From: an uncultured Pelagibacteraceae bacterium
Lineage (GTDB): Bacteria; Pseudomonadota; Alphaproteobacteria; Pelagibacterales; Pelagibacteraceae
Assembly: GCA_902577075.1 (NCBI GenBank)
Contig: CACGXV010000002.1
Span: forward strand, 264,001 to 328,000
Length of the DNA: 64,000 bases
Direction: 5' to 3'
The position numbers and the translations under genes are program-made. Below are positions 1-8,632 of the stretch, piece by piece. Each line of letters opens with the position of its first letter. Position 1 is the stretch's first letter. The notes under the pieces are model-generated. The model was given only the letters and a program-made list of their open reading frames with translations, did no database searches and was not told where the DNA came from.

Positions 1-85
1 CAAATTTTTCTCGCATTTGTTTTTTGATATTTTCCCAGTCAATTTTCTTTTCAAGTGCTTTATTGTTTTGTAAATTATTTTTCAT
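1..85 (-). CDS. dnaA: Chromosomal replication initiator DnaA, N-terminal fragment
   Basis: Only the first 28 codons are inside the window; the gene runs off the left edge. The readable protein begins MKNNLQNNK and reaches a DWENIKKQMREKF segment, which resembles the DnaA domain I opening (a Trp followed by a short helix and an R-x-K-F pattern). Position next to rpsT and mutM matches the common alphaproteobacterial order dnaA-rpsT-mutM-ubiE-ubiB. DnaA would bind origin boxes and open the origin. The call rests on this short segment plus context, so it is likely but not certain. Confidence 0.72.
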   Translation of the reverse strand, partial: MKNNLQNNKALEKKIDWENIKKQMREKF

Positions 86-356
86 GAGGGAGTTCCACTT
101 AAGACCTCTCAAAAATTTTTGCAATAAATTTATTTGTAATAATAAAAAAAAATAAAATTTATGATTGAATAAATTTCTGATTGAATTTTTTTAAAATTAT
201 TATTGCAACCTAATGGGGAGTAAAGAATTAAAAATCGAAAATTTTAATAAATCTATATCTAGTAACTTTTTAAATTAATCTTTAAGATGTAGTAAATTAT
301 TGGTAAATTGTACGCTTAAGTTGTATACGAAAAAATTTTTTACTTATTGTAGGTTG
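86..356. other. AT-rich gap between rpsT and dnaA
   Basis: This 271-base stretch is the largest gap in the window. It must hold the dnaA promoter and the end of the rpsT transcript. It is extremely AT-rich with long A and T runs. I searched both strands by eye for DnaA boxes (TTATNCACA) and saw none, and no convincing hairpin terminator. A 21-codon open frame at 213-278 has no ribosome binding site and is not called. Confidence 0.6.
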
Positions 357-617
357 TTAAAGAGAATTAATTTTTTTTGTAATTCTTGAAACATTCCTTG
401 AGGCGTTTTGTTTTTTAATAACACCAGTCTTTGCTATAGACATCAATTCTGAATTTAACTTGGGTAAAAAGGCTAAAGCTTCTTTTTTATCTTTTTTTTC
501 TATTATAGAGTTCATTGTTTTCAATGCACTTCTATAACGACTCTTTCTAGATCTATTAACAGCTGTTTGCCTTTTAATTTTTCTAGTACGTTTAATTGCT
601 GATTTAGTATTTGCCAT
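357..617 (-). CDS. rpsT: 30S ribosomal protein S20
   Basis: An 86-residue, strongly basic protein beginning MANTKSAIKRTRK, the classic S20 opening, with the long helical body and conserved AKTGVIKKQNASRNVSR stretch near the C-terminus. S20 binds 16S rRNA early in 30S assembly. Length is normal for the family. It lies between mutM and dnaA on the same strand, as in many alphaproteobacteria. No strong Shine-Dalgarno sequence precedes the start, which is common in this AT-rich genome. Confidence 0.97.
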   Translation of the reverse strand: MANTKSAIKRTRKIKRQTAVNRSRKSRYRSALKTMNSIIEKKDKKEALAFLPKLNSELMSIAKTGVIKKQNASRNVSRITKKINSL

Positions 618-667
618 AAGTGTGAGTGTATATCTTCAGATAGTGATTGGGTCAATACAATAATTGT

Positions 668-1534
668 TTATTTTTGACATAAATTACAAAAAAAACTTGA
701 CCTATTTGAAATAAATTTTTTATTTATTTTCCCCTTGCAACTATATTTTAAACATTTTTTATTTTCTCTTTGATATACATTAAAATTTTTTTGAAAAGAG
801 CCCTGATTTCCACTTATATTTTTAAAATCTCTTATGCTGGAACCACCTTTATCTATTGCTTTTTTTAAAACTAATTTTGAAAAATAAGAAATCTTTTGGC
901 AATCATTTAAACTAAGCAAACTTGCTTGCTTTGATGGTAAAATCTTACATAAGAATAATATTTCACTAGCATAAATATTACCAATTCCAGAAACAAAATT
1001 CTGATCAATTAAAAAATTTTTAATATTTTTTTTTTTATTTTTAAAATAATTAAAAATATAGTTCTTATTAAATAATGGGTCAAAGGGCTCTGGCCCATAT
1101 TTTTTAAAGTTATTTTTAATTTGCTCATCACTTTTAAAATAAGTAAAATAGCCAAATCTTCTTGGATCATTATAAATCAATTTAAAGTTATCAATTTTCA
1201 TTTCTACATGATTATGCTTTTTGGGTAACAACGGAGAATGATAAAAACTCGTATTTGTTATTGAATTTTTTTTTCTGGATTTACTAATTAAATGAATAGT
1301 TCCCGACATCCCAAGATGAATCATTAAATTAGAACTATCCTCAAATTTTAGTATTAAATGTTTTGAAAATCTATCTACTTTAGTTATTTTTTTTTTTAAT
1401 ATATTTTTTTCAAAATTTTTTGGGATCTTAAACCGTAAATTCCTATTTTTTATAAATATATCTTTGATAATCTTTCCTGTAATACTCTTATTCAAAGATT
1501 GTTTAACGATTTCTACTTCTGGTAATTCGGGCAT
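668..1534 (-). CDS. mutM: Formamidopyrimidine-DNA glycosylase (MutM/Fpg)
   Basis: Removes 8-oxoguanine and other oxidised purines from DNA in base excision repair. The 288-residue protein starts MPELPEVE, supplying the catalytic N-terminal proline (after Met removal) and Glu3. The C-terminal zinc finger is visible as C261-x4-C266 ... C283-x2-C286 with Arg278 in an NRSS segment. The Cx4C first pair is, to my knowledge, a usual alphaproteobacterial variant of the more common CxxC. Transcribed toward rpsT and divergent from ubiE, with only 33 bases between the two start codons. Confidence 0.96.
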   Translation of the reverse strand: MPELPEVEIVKQSLNKSITGKIIKDIFIKNRNLRFKIPKNFEKNILKKKITKVDRFSKHLILKFEDSSNLMIHLGMSGTIHLISKSRKKNSITNTSFYHSPLLPKKHNHVEMKIDNFKLIYNDPRRFGYFTYFKSDEQIKNNFKKYGPEPFDPLFNKNYIFNYFKNKKKNIKNFLIDQNFVSGIGNIYASEILFLCKILPSKQASLLSLNDCQKISYFSKLVLKKAIDKGGSSIRDFKNISGNQGSFQKNFNVYQRENKKCLKYSCKGKINKKFISNRSSFFCNLCQK

Positions 1535-1567
1535 TTCATACTATATTAGTGTTTTAATATAATTTAT

Positions 1568-2272
1568 ATGCAACAAAATCTTCAAAATAAAGCAGGTCTC
1601 GTCGAGGGCGTATTTAATAAAGTTTACGATAAATATGATTTGATGAATGATTTTATGTCATTTGGAATTCATAGAATTTGGAAAAAAAACCTTATGAATT
1701 GGATGAATCCAACTGAAAATAAAAAGTATTTAGATGTTGCTTGCGGTACTGGTGACCTCGGAAAATTATTTTTAGACTACACAGACAAGAATGGAGAAAT
1801 TACATCTTCAGATTCGAACAAGAAAATGATCGAAAAAGGTAAAAAAAGATTGAGAAAGTATAAAAATATAAAATGGGTTGTGGCAGAAGCAGAAAAGTTA
1901 CCATTCGAAAATGATACTTTTGATTTTTATACAATAAGTTTTGGTTTACGAAATACTAAAAATTTAGATAAATCTTTATCAGAAGCATATAGAGTCCTTA
2001 AACCTGGTGGAAGGTATATGTGTTTAGAATTTTCAAAAATTCAAAATTCTAATTTAGATTTTTTATACAAAAATTACTCAAAATTAATTCCTCACATCGG
2101 AAAAGCTGTTGTTGGTGATAAAGAACCTTATGAATATTTGACCAAAAGTATAGAAGAATTTGTTAATCAAGAGGAATTAATCGACTTAATGAAAGAAAAT
2201 AGTTTTAATAATTGTTCATATAGAAATTTGTCAGGAGGAATAGTAGCTATTCATTCTGGTTGGAAAATATAA
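1568..2272 (+). CDS. ubiE: Ubiquinone biosynthesis C-methyltransferase UbiE
   Basis: SAM-dependent methylation of the benzoquinol ring in ubiquinone synthesis. The 234-residue protein has the UbiE-type SAM motif DVACGTGD at residues 56-63, a motif with FGLRN around residue 115, and the family-typical GDKEPYEYLTKSI segment near residue 185. The start at 1568 gives a normal family length. The stop codon overlaps the ATG of ubiB by one base, so the two are almost certainly co-transcribed and translationally coupled. Confidence 0.96.
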   Translation: MQQNLQNKAGLVEGVFNKVYDKYDLMNDFMSFGIHRIWKKNLMNWMNPTENKKYLDVACGTGDLGKLFLDYTDKNGEITSSDSNKKMIEKGKKRLRKYKNIKWVVAEAEKLPFENDTFDFYTISFGLRNTKNLDKSLSEAYRVLKPGGRYMCLEFSKIQNSNLDFLYKNYSKLIPHIGKAVVGDKEPYEYLTKSIEEFVNQEELIDLMKENSFNNCSYRNLSGGIVAIHSGWKI

Positions 2273-3840
2273 TGTTCAAAAGATTAATTACTTTATTTAA
2301 ACTTGGAAGAAAACTGGCAAAATCTGATGCTTTAACTATTGTATCAAAATTTAACAAACCACCTTTATTAGTAACTGTAATATTTAAATTACTTTCTTTA
2401 TCATTTACTAAAAAGGATTTAACATTTGATAATTTAAGTGAAGGCGAAAAATTATCTAATTCACTAGCATCAATGGGTACAACATTCATTAAACTAGGCC
2501 AGTTCCTAGCAACAAGGCCCGATATAATAGGAGATGCATTATCGAAAGAATTGGAAAATTTACAAGATAAACTTCCACCTTTTTCACAAGACAAAGCAAA
2601 AGAAATGATTAAAAACGATTTAAGTGATGAAGTTTATAATTCAATAATTAATATTAGTGAGCCAGTTGCAGCAGCTTCTATTGCTCAAGTACACAAAGCT
2701 CAAATTGATGATAATGGAGTTATTAAAGATGTGGCTATAAAAATATTGAGACCTGATATTAAAAAAATTTTCAATGAAGAAGTAGATGCTTTAATGCTCT
2801 TCGCCTTTATAATTGAGTCATTAATTAAAAAAACTAAAAGATTAAAGCTTGTTGAAGTAGTTTTTTTATTAAAAGAAATCACTAGCCTTGAGATGGATTT
2901 AAGATTTGAAGCCGCTGCCGCTAACGAATATGCAGAAAATACCAAAAATGACGTGGGTTTTGAAGTCCCTAAGATCTATTGGGATTATACAAGCGAAAAT
3001 ATAATGACGCTTGACTGGATTGATGGTGTATCTATTAGAGAGACAGAGGAGTTAGAGAAAAGATCAATTGATACAAAAAAAATTGCCACTGATATAATAC
3101 AACATTTCTTAAGACATGCTGTGAGAGATGGTTTTTTTCATGCAGATATGCACCAAGGAAATATTTTTATAAATGAGAGTGGTCAAATTGTTCCCATAGA
3201 TTTTGGTATTATGGGAAGGTTAGATAACGTTAGTAAAAGATTTTTAGCTGAGATTTTATTTGGTTTTATACAAAGAGATTATAAAAAAGTTGCTGAAGTA
3301 CATCTTGCAGCAGGATTAGTTCCAAACAACGTACCTGTAAATGATCTTGCTCAAGCACTAAGATCTATTGGTGAGCCAATTTTTGGACACTCTATAAAAA
3401 ATATTTCTGGTGGTAAGTTACTAAAACAACTTTTTGATGTTACAGAAAAATTTAATATGCAAACTCAACCTCAGCTACTTATGTTGCAGAAAACAATGGT
3501 AGTAGTTGAAGGAGTTGCAAGAAGATTAAACCCAGAAACAAATATATGGGAGACATCAAAGCCTGTTCTAGAAAAATGGTTAAAAGAAACTAAAGATCCT
3601 ATAAATTCAATCAATGAGACATTAAAAGACTCTGTGGAAGCATTAAAACGTCTTCCAAATTTACCTGAGGTAATGGATAAAGCAAACCAAGCGCTTAATT
3701 ACCTTGCAAGTGGTCAAATACCTCAGAATTCAAACTCATATAATGAATTGAATACTAAAAAAGAAGAAATGAAATCATTTAGAAACCAATCTATTATTGG
3801 CTTATTATCTCTTGTAATTTTAACCCTATTGGTATTTTAA
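2272..3840 (+). CDS. ubiB: Ubiquinone biosynthesis kinase-like protein UbiB
   Basis: Atypical ABC1/ADCK protein-kinase-like ATPase needed for ubiquinone synthesis at the membrane. I chose the ATG at 2272 (TAATG overlap with ubiE) over an in-frame TTG at 2260, giving 522 residues. Visible features are the hallmark K-x-G-Q motif (KLGQFLATRPDIIG, residues 74-87), a HADMHQGNIF catalytic loop and the following DFG. The C-terminus ends in one hydrophobic segment, where many UbiB proteins have two predicted membrane helices. Placed in a ubiE-ubiB-coaBC-dut run. Confidence 0.96.
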   Translation: MFKRLITLFKLGRKLAKSDALTIVSKFNKPPLLVTVIFKLLSLSFTKKDLTFDNLSEGEKLSNSLASMGTTFIKLGQFLATRPDIIGDALSKELENLQDKLPPFSQDKAKEMIKNDLSDEVYNSIINISEPVAAASIAQVHKAQIDDNGVIKDVAIKILRPDIKKIFNEEVDALMLFAFIIESLIKKTKRLKLVEVVFLLKEITSLEMDLRFEAAAANEYAENTKNDVGFEVPKIYWDYTSENIMTLDWIDGVSIRETEELEKRSIDTKKIATDIIQHFLRHAVRDGFFHADMHQGNIFINESGQIVPIDFGIMGRLDNVSKRFLAEILFGFIQRDYKKVAEVHLAAGLVPNNVPVNDLAQALRSIGEPIFGHSIKNISGGKLLKQLFDVTEKFNMQTQPQLLMLQKTMVVVEGVARRLNPETNIWETSKPVLEKWLKETKDPINSINETLKDSVEALKRLPNLPEVMDKANQALNYLASGQIPQNSNSYNELNTKKEEMKSFRNQSIIGLLSLVILTLLVF

Positions 3841-3848
3841 TTCTCTTC

Positions 3849-5039
3849 ATGAAAAATAAAAAAATACTTCTAATCATATGTGGTGGAATATCTGCTTACA
3901 AAAGCTTAGAAGTTATAAGAGGTTTAAAAAAAAGAGATGTAAGTATTAAAACAATACTTACAAAGAGTGGAAAAAACTTTGTAACACCTCTGTCTATTTC
4001 TTCACTTTCGCAAGAAAAAGTATATGAAGACATATTCAGTGCAGAAAATGAAGCTGAAATGGATCATATTTCACTTTCTAGGTGGGCAGATTTAATTTTG
4101 ATTGTGCCTGCAACAGCAAATACAATTTCAAAATTAAGTTATGGTTTAACTGACGATCTAGCTAGTACTGTTGTTTTAGCTTCAGATAAACAAGTATTTT
4201 TAGCGCCAGCTATGAATGTCAGAATGTGGGAACACAAATCAACAAAAGATAATTTATCAAAATTGAAAAGCTATGGTTATAAGATAATTGGACCTGAAAT
4301 TGGAGATATGGCTTGTGGAGAGTATGGCAAAGGAAAAATGTCAGAACCTTCATATATATTAGGGACTTTAGAAAATTATTTTAAAAATATTGAAAGAAAT
4401 AAAAAATTTAAGGCATTAGTCACAGCGGGACCCACTAAAGAGTTTATAGATCCCGTGAGATTCATAACTAATAAATCAAGTGGCAAACAAGGTTATGAGA
4501 TTGCAAAATCATTGAGGGATAATGGTTTTGAAACTACGCTTATTTCTGGAGAAACAAATTTAGACCCCGTTGAAGGAGTAAAATTTATTTCTGTTAAAAC
4601 TGCAGAAGAAATGTTTAGGGAAACTCTTAACAACTTACCAACTGATGTAGCTATTTTTAATGCAGCAGTAGCTGATTTTAAAGTTAAAGAGATTAATAGT
4701 GAAAAAATTAAAAAAAGTAAAAATTTAGATCTTAAGTTAGAAAAAAATATTGATATTTTATCAAACATATCAAATCATAATTCACTAAGACCAAAAATTA
4801 CAATTGGATTTGCAGCTGAAACCCAAAATCTTGAATTAAATTCAAAGAAAAAATTAGACCAAAAAAATTGTGATTGGATTATTGCAAATGATGTTTCTGA
4901 TAAAACAATTGGTTTTGACTCTGATGATAATGAAGTTTCTATATTTTATAAAAATAAAGAAAGTGAAAAATTATTTAAAAAGAAAAAATCTTTAATAGCA
5001 TCTGAGATAGTGGATAGAGTTATCTCTGAGCTTAATTAA
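3849..5039 (+). CDS. coaBC: Bifunctional phosphopantothenoylcysteine decarboxylase / phosphopantothenate-cysteine ligase
   Basis: Two consecutive steps of coenzyme A synthesis in one 396-residue protein. The CoaC half shows the catalytic His73 (MDHISLSRWAD), the PAMNVRMW substrate motif at 120-127 and the active-site Cys156 in GDMACGEYG. The CoaB half begins near residue 186 with VTAGPTKEFIDPVRFITN and has the lysine-rich KIKKSK motif. Starts 8 bases after the ubiB stop; dut follows 3 bases after its end, so the four genes look like one operon. Confidence 0.96.
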   Translation: MKNKKILLIICGGISAYKSLEVIRGLKKRDVSIKTILTKSGKNFVTPLSISSLSQEKVYEDIFSAENEAEMDHISLSRWADLILIVPATANTISKLSYGLTDDLASTVVLASDKQVFLAPAMNVRMWEHKSTKDNLSKLKSYGYKIIGPEIGDMACGEYGKGKMSEPSYILGTLENYFKNIERNKKFKALVTAGPTKEFIDPVRFITNKSSGKQGYEIAKSLRDNGFETTLISGETNLDPVEGVKFISVKTAEEMFRETLNNLPTDVAIFNAAVADFKVKEINSEKIKKSKNLDLKLEKNIDILSNISNHNSLRPKITIGFAAETQNLELNSKKKLDQKNCDWIIANDVSDKTIGFDSDDNEVSIFYKNKESEKLFKKKKSLIASEIVDRVISELN

Positions 5040-5042
5040 GTA

Positions 5043-5480
5043 ATGGTAAAAGTTTTATTTAAGAGACTTAACCAAAAAGCAAAACTTCCAAGTTATAAAA
5101 CTGTTGGATCCTCAGGTATGGATTTAATGGCATGTATAGATGAACCTATTACAATCAAACCAAATGAGTCGAAATTGGTACCAACAGGTATTGCAATTGC
5201 AATTCCAGAAGATACAGAAGTTCAAATTAGACCAAGATCAGGCCTTGCTGCAAAATCAAGTATTACCGTGCTAAATACACCAGGCACAATTGACAGTGAT
5301 TATAGAGGAGAGCTAAAAATTATTTTATTTAACCATAGTAAAGATGAATTCATTGTAAATGATGAAGATAGAGTTGCTCAAATGGTTTTAATGCCTATTT
5401 TAAAAGTAGAAAGTGAAGAAATAAATGAATTACCAGAGACAATTAGAGGGTCCGGAGGATTTGGATCGACTGGTAAATAG
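5043..5480 (+). CDS. dut: Deoxyuridine 5'-triphosphate nucleotidohydrolase (dUTPase)
   Basis: Hydrolyses dUTP to dUMP and pyrophosphate, keeping uracil out of DNA and feeding thymidylate synthesis. All five trimeric dUTPase motifs are readable in 145 residues: GSSGMDL, RPRSGLA, NTPGTIDSDYRGE, DRVAQMV and the C-terminal RGSGGFGSTG. Full length for the family. Tight spacing to coaBC and to the following ThiF-like gene indicates co-transcription; the coaBC-dut neighbourhood is common in proteobacteria. Confidence 0.97.
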   Translation: MVKVLFKRLNQKAKLPSYKTVGSSGMDLMACIDEPITIKPNESKLVPTGIAIAIPEDTEVQIRPRSGLAAKSSITVLNTPGTIDSDYRGELKIILFNHSKDEFIVNDEDRVAQMVLMPILKVESEEINELPETIRGSGGFGSTGK

Positions 5481-5483
5481 TAA

Positions 5484-6233
5484 ATGTTTAGTAACAAAGA
5501 CCTAGAGCGATATTCAAGACAGATTATTTTAAAAAAAGTTGGTATTTTAGGCCAAAAGAAAATCCAAAATGCTAAAATTCTAATTGTTGGATGTGGCGGT
5601 TTAGGAACACCTGTGATTGATTTACTTTGTAGATCAGGTATTGGTGAAATTGGTATTATGGATCAAGATAAGGTGGATATATCAAATTTACATCGACAAG
5701 TTATGTTCACTTCTGATGATGTTGGAAAATATAAAGTTAATATTTTAAAAAAAAAAATTAATAAAATAAATAAAAAGGTAAGAGTAAAAACTTATAGAGT
5801 TAAAGCAGAAGATGAAAATTTAGGGAAAATCCTTAAACAATATGATGTTATTGTTGATGGTACGGATAATTTTAAAGCAAAATTTCTTTTAAATGAATTC
5901 TCAATAAAATATAAAAAAAAACTTATTATTGGAGCAATAAGTAAGTTTGAGGGACATATTTTTACATTTGATTTAAGTTTAAAAAAAAGTCCATGTTTGA
6001 AATGTTTTTATCAAGGGGAACCATCAGAGGGAGTTTTAGATTGTGAAACTGACGGTATATTAGGACCAACAGCAGTTATTGCTGGTAGCCTACAAGCAAA
6101 TGAAGTTTTAAAATCAATTTTAAATGTTGGGAAAAATTTAAGTTCACATATTTTAATTATAGATTTATTAGATCTTAAATTTAGAAAAGTATTATTTAAA
6201 AAAAGAAAAGGGTGCGTATGCGAAAATATTTAG
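5484..6233 (+). CDS. moeB: ThiF/MoeB-family sulfur-carrier adenylyltransferase
   Basis: E1-like enzyme that adenylates the C-terminal glycine of a ubiquitin-like sulfur carrier (MoaD or ThiS). The 249 residues show the opening RYSRQIIL, nucleotide loop GCGGLG (36-41), the DQDKVDISNLHRQ segment, C171-x2-C174 for zinc and Cys187 in the crossover region. The second zinc pair is C244-x-C246 rather than the usual CxxC. No rhodanese domain follows. MoeB and ThiF cannot be separated by sequence alone. The end overlaps the next gene by 16 bases. Confidence 0.85.
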   Translation: MFSNKDLERYSRQIILKKVGILGQKKIQNAKILIVGCGGLGTPVIDLLCRSGIGEIGIMDQDKVDISNLHRQVMFTSDDVGKYKVNILKKKINKINKKVRVKTYRVKAEDENLGKILKQYDVIVDGTDNFKAKFLLNEFSIKYKKKLIIGAISKFEGHIFTFDLSLKKSPCLKCFYQGEPSEGVLDCETDGILGPTAVIAGSLQANEVLKSILNVGKNLSSHILIIDLLDLKFRKVLFKKRKGCVCENI

Positions 6234-6667
6234 TACTTTCATTTCTTTTTCTTTTACCAATTTCATCGACAGCTCAAGAAAATAGTTATTTTCTAATGTT
6301 AAAAAATAAAAAAGTAAATGTAAGATATGGTCCAAGCCTGGATCATCCTGTTAAATATATTTATAAAAAAATTGATTTACCTGTGAAAGTAATTGATAAA
6401 AAAGAGAATTTTAGAAGAATAATTGATCATAAAAAAAATAGTGGTTGGATCCATATTTCTCAACTAAGACCTTCTCGCTCCTTAATCACTACAAATGAAA
6501 AGATACTTTTTAAAAACTCAACAAAATACTCAAAACCACTCGCCAAATTAGATCAAGGACGTCTACTTAAAGTCATAAAATGTGAGGAAAAATGGTGTAA
6601 TATTAAAACCGGTAATTATTCGGGTTGGATTATAAAAGATAAAAATATTTGGGGTATAGTTAATTAA
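6218..6667 (+). CDS. Exported SH3-domain protein
   Basis: A 149-residue protein with a signal peptide (MRKYLVLSFLFLLPISSTAQ) and two bacterial SH3-like segments: NVRYGPSLDHPVKYIYKKIDLPVKVI...GWIHISQL and a second ending GNYSGWIIKDKNIWG. Such proteins act in the periplasm, often binding cell-wall material; no specific role can be assigned. I chose ATG 6218 over an in-frame GTG at 6212 because an AAAAGGG ribosome site lies at the right distance. Its 3' end overlaps the convergent DUF3501 gene by 8 bases. Confidence 0.8.
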   Translation: MRKYLVLSFLFLLPISSTAQENSYFLMLKNKKVNVRYGPSLDHPVKYIYKKIDLPVKVIDKKENFRRIIDHKKNSGWIHISQLRPSRSLITTNEKILFKNSTKYSKPLAKLDQGRLLKVIKCEEKWCNIKTGNYSGWIIKDKNIWGIVN

Positions 6668-7253
6668 AGTCTGCTGAAAGAGCTTTAATATTGTCTTTTG
6701 AAAATTTAGTTGTATGTGAATATTCCTTATGATCAATACCAACCTCAATAATATTATTCTGATCTTTAAACTTATTAACCTGATCATCTGAAAAATTAAA
6801 ATGTATAAATTGTACAGATGAAGCCTTTCCATCACCTGATGTTCGATCTACATCCATCTCAGGAACAGCATATATTTTTTCATCATCAATTTTAATGAAG
6901 ATATTTTTTTCTACTCCACCTAATTTTCCAAGAAACTCTGCTCTTATAACTGGATTGTCGATCTCAAACATTAAAGTTGCAATTAATTCTTTACCATTAG
7001 GAATGAGAGGATTATATGCAGCTAACTCATCAGCTACTTGTTCATCACCTCCTTTTTCAATGTAAAGCATTTCTTGTACTTGAGCTATCATTGTCTCATA
7101 ACACTCAAAATAAAATGTTGCATAAGGTCCTAGAAGAATTCTTCTATTCTTTTTAAATTCAACTAATTCTTTTCTCATTTGTCTTCTAACTTTTGTATAA
7201 GCATCTAATGGTAGAAGATCTTCTTTAGTAATTATTTTTTGCTCTTTTGACAT
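6660..7253 (-). CDS. DUF3501 family protein
   Basis: About 197 residues of the DUF3501 family, recognisable from the opening ITKEDLLPLDAYTKVRRQMR, a GPYATFYFECYETM segment and the later FIHFNFSDDQV. The family's biochemical role is not known to me. Its members are typically found, as here, beside a heterodisulfide-reductase-like Fe-S protein and rubrerythrin, which suggests a redox or peroxide-related job. I chose ATG 7253, two bases after the upstream gene's stop; an in-frame ATG at 7265 inside the upstream gene is the alternative. Confidence 0.82.
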   Translation of the reverse strand: MSKEQKIITKEDLLPLDAYTKVRRQMRKELVEFKKNRRILLGPYATFYFECYETMIAQVQEMLYIEKGGDEQVADELAAYNPLIPNGKELIATLMFEIDNPVIRAEFLGKLGGVEKNIFIKIDDEKIYAVPEMDVDRTSGDGKASSVQFIHFNFSDDQVNKFKDQNNIIEVGIDHKEYSHTTKFSKDNIKALSADFN

Positions 7254-7254
7254 T

Positions 7255-8580
7255 CTATAATCCATAACTTTTTGAGACTATTTCTATTGGATGTACAGCT
7301 TCATCACTAACTATATTTGTATCTTCAGTTAGCTGCTTAATATGTTTTCCAGCCAATGGACAGTCAGATGCCATATATTTATTATTTTTTCGTTTAACAG
7401 TACTTGCGGTAGTTTTGCCCACTTTGTTTGCAATGTCGTGAGTTCCTTTCATTATTCCAAAAGTTCCTCCATGACCTGCACATCTTTCAACAACATCTAA
7501 TTTAATATTAGGGATTAGTTTAAGCATATCCCTTGCTTTATTACCCATATTTTGAGCTCTTGCATGACAAGCATTATGAACGGTTACTCCACCGTCAATT
7601 TCTCTTAAACCGTCAACTAAACCCTCTTTATCGGCAATATCAATCACGTATTCGTCAATATCGAGAGTGTTTTGAGAAAGTTTTTTGATTATGCCATCAT
7701 CAGGCATTAACAAAGGCCATTCAAATTTTAACATCAACCCACAACTAGCTGTTAAAGTAACAACTTTAAAGCCTTTTTCAATATATTTATTTAATTCTCT
7801 TGAAACTAGTTGGGCTTGTTTTGTAACTTGATCTAAATCAGCTTGCTCTAAGTAAGGCATGCCACAACAACCCACATAAGAATGTTCTACCTCTACATTG
7901 TTGTGGTGTAAAACTTTTAAAGCTGCCTCACCAGTTTTTTTCTTATTAAAATTTACAAAACATGTTGAATAAATAACTACTTTTCTCTTAAGATTTTTTT
8001 TTAAATTATTTTTTTTGAATTTTTCAAAATACTTAGAAAATGTTTCTTTGTTATACCTTGGTAAGATAACTCTTTTATCTATACCAGTTAAAAATTCTAA
8101 TACTTTTCTAGCAAATTTGTTTTTTATATTAGTAATCCAATTTATTATAAAGTTAAAAAATACTCCTATTTTTGAATTTCTATCAATTTTGGTTAATTGA
8201 TTTGCAGTTTTTGAAATATCACCATTTTTTCTTTGAGCAGTCCTATATCTCAACATTAAATGAGGGAAATCTAAATCAAATTCATGCGGTGGTACATAAG
8301 GACATTTAGTCATGAAACACATATCACATAGAGTACAAGCATCGACAACGGGTTTAAACTTATCACTTGAAAGATCTGATACTTCGCCGCCTTTTGTTTC
8401 ATCTATAAAATCAAACAACTTTGGAAAGCTATCACACAAATTAAAACATCTTCTACATCCATGGCATATATCAAAGACCCTTCTCATCTCCTGATCAATT
8501 TTCTCAGGGTTTATAAAATCTGGATCTCTAAATTTTAATGGATGTCTTGTAGGTGCTTGTGTACTACCTTCTTTATTCAT
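7255..8580 (-). CDS. HdrD/GlpC-like Fe-S oxidoreductase
   Basis: Soluble or membrane-associated electron-transfer subunit related to heterodisulfide reductase HdrD and GlpC. With the ATG at 8580 it has 441 residues; an in-frame TTG at 8625 lies inside a hairpin and is rejected. Two ferredoxin-type clusters are visible: C39-x2-C42-x2-C45-x3-C49 and C82-x2-C85-x2-C88-x4-C93. Two CCG-type regions follow, with YVGCCGMPYLEQAD and a degenerate ERCAGHGGTFG. Lies between rubrerythrin and DUF3501, so it may pass electrons to rubrerythrin; that role is inferred. Confidence 0.85.
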   Translation of the reverse strand: MNKEGSTQAPTRHPLKFRDPDFINPEKIDQEMRRVFDICHGCRRCFNLCDSFPKLFDFIDETKGGEVSDLSSDKFKPVVDACTLCDMCFMTKCPYVPPHEFDLDFPHLMLRYRTAQRKNGDISKTANQLTKIDRNSKIGVFFNFIINWITNIKNKFARKVLEFLTGIDKRVILPRYNKETFSKYFEKFKKNNLKKNLKRKVVIYSTCFVNFNKKKTGEAALKVLHHNNVEVEHSYVGCCGMPYLEQADLDQVTKQAQLVSRELNKYIEKGFKVVTLTASCGLMLKFEWPLLMPDDGIIKKLSQNTLDIDEYVIDIADKEGLVDGLREIDGGVTVHNACHARAQNMGNKARDMLKLIPNIKLDVVERCAGHGGTFGIMKGTHDIANKVGKTTASTVKRKNNKYMASDCPLAGKHIKQLTEDTNIVSDEAVHPIEIVSKSYGL

Positions 8581-8597
8581 ATAATTTAATTGTAGTG

Positions 8598-8626
8598 TTT
8601 GTGGACGAGAGGGGTTCGTCCACAAA
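8598..8626 (-). promoter_or_regulatory. Hairpin between rubrerythrin and Fe-S oxidoreductase genes
   Basis: A perfect 11-bp inverted repeat (TTTGTGGACGA and its complement) with a 7-base loop sits between the rbr stop (8633) and the next start (8580). No T-run follows on the transcribed strand, so a full intrinsic terminator is unlikely. It could protect or define the 3' end of a separate rbr mRNA while letting some transcription continue, giving more rubrerythrin than downstream products. Function is inferred. Confidence 0.7.
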
Positions 8627-8632
8627 TTTTGT

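Noticed and set aside
213..278. 21-codon open frame in the dnaA-rpsT gap
   Set aside because: No ribosome binding site, no recognisable composition or motif; such frames are expected by chance in AT-rich DNA.
2260..2271. TTG-initiated longer version of UbiB
   Set aside because: The TAATG stop-start overlap at 2270-2274 is a typical coupled start and gives the normal N-terminus.
8581..8625. TTG-initiated extension of the Fe-S oxidoreductase
   Set aside because: The extra codons are made of the hairpin at 8598-8626 and have no similarity to the family; the ATG at 8580 gives a sensible N-terminus.
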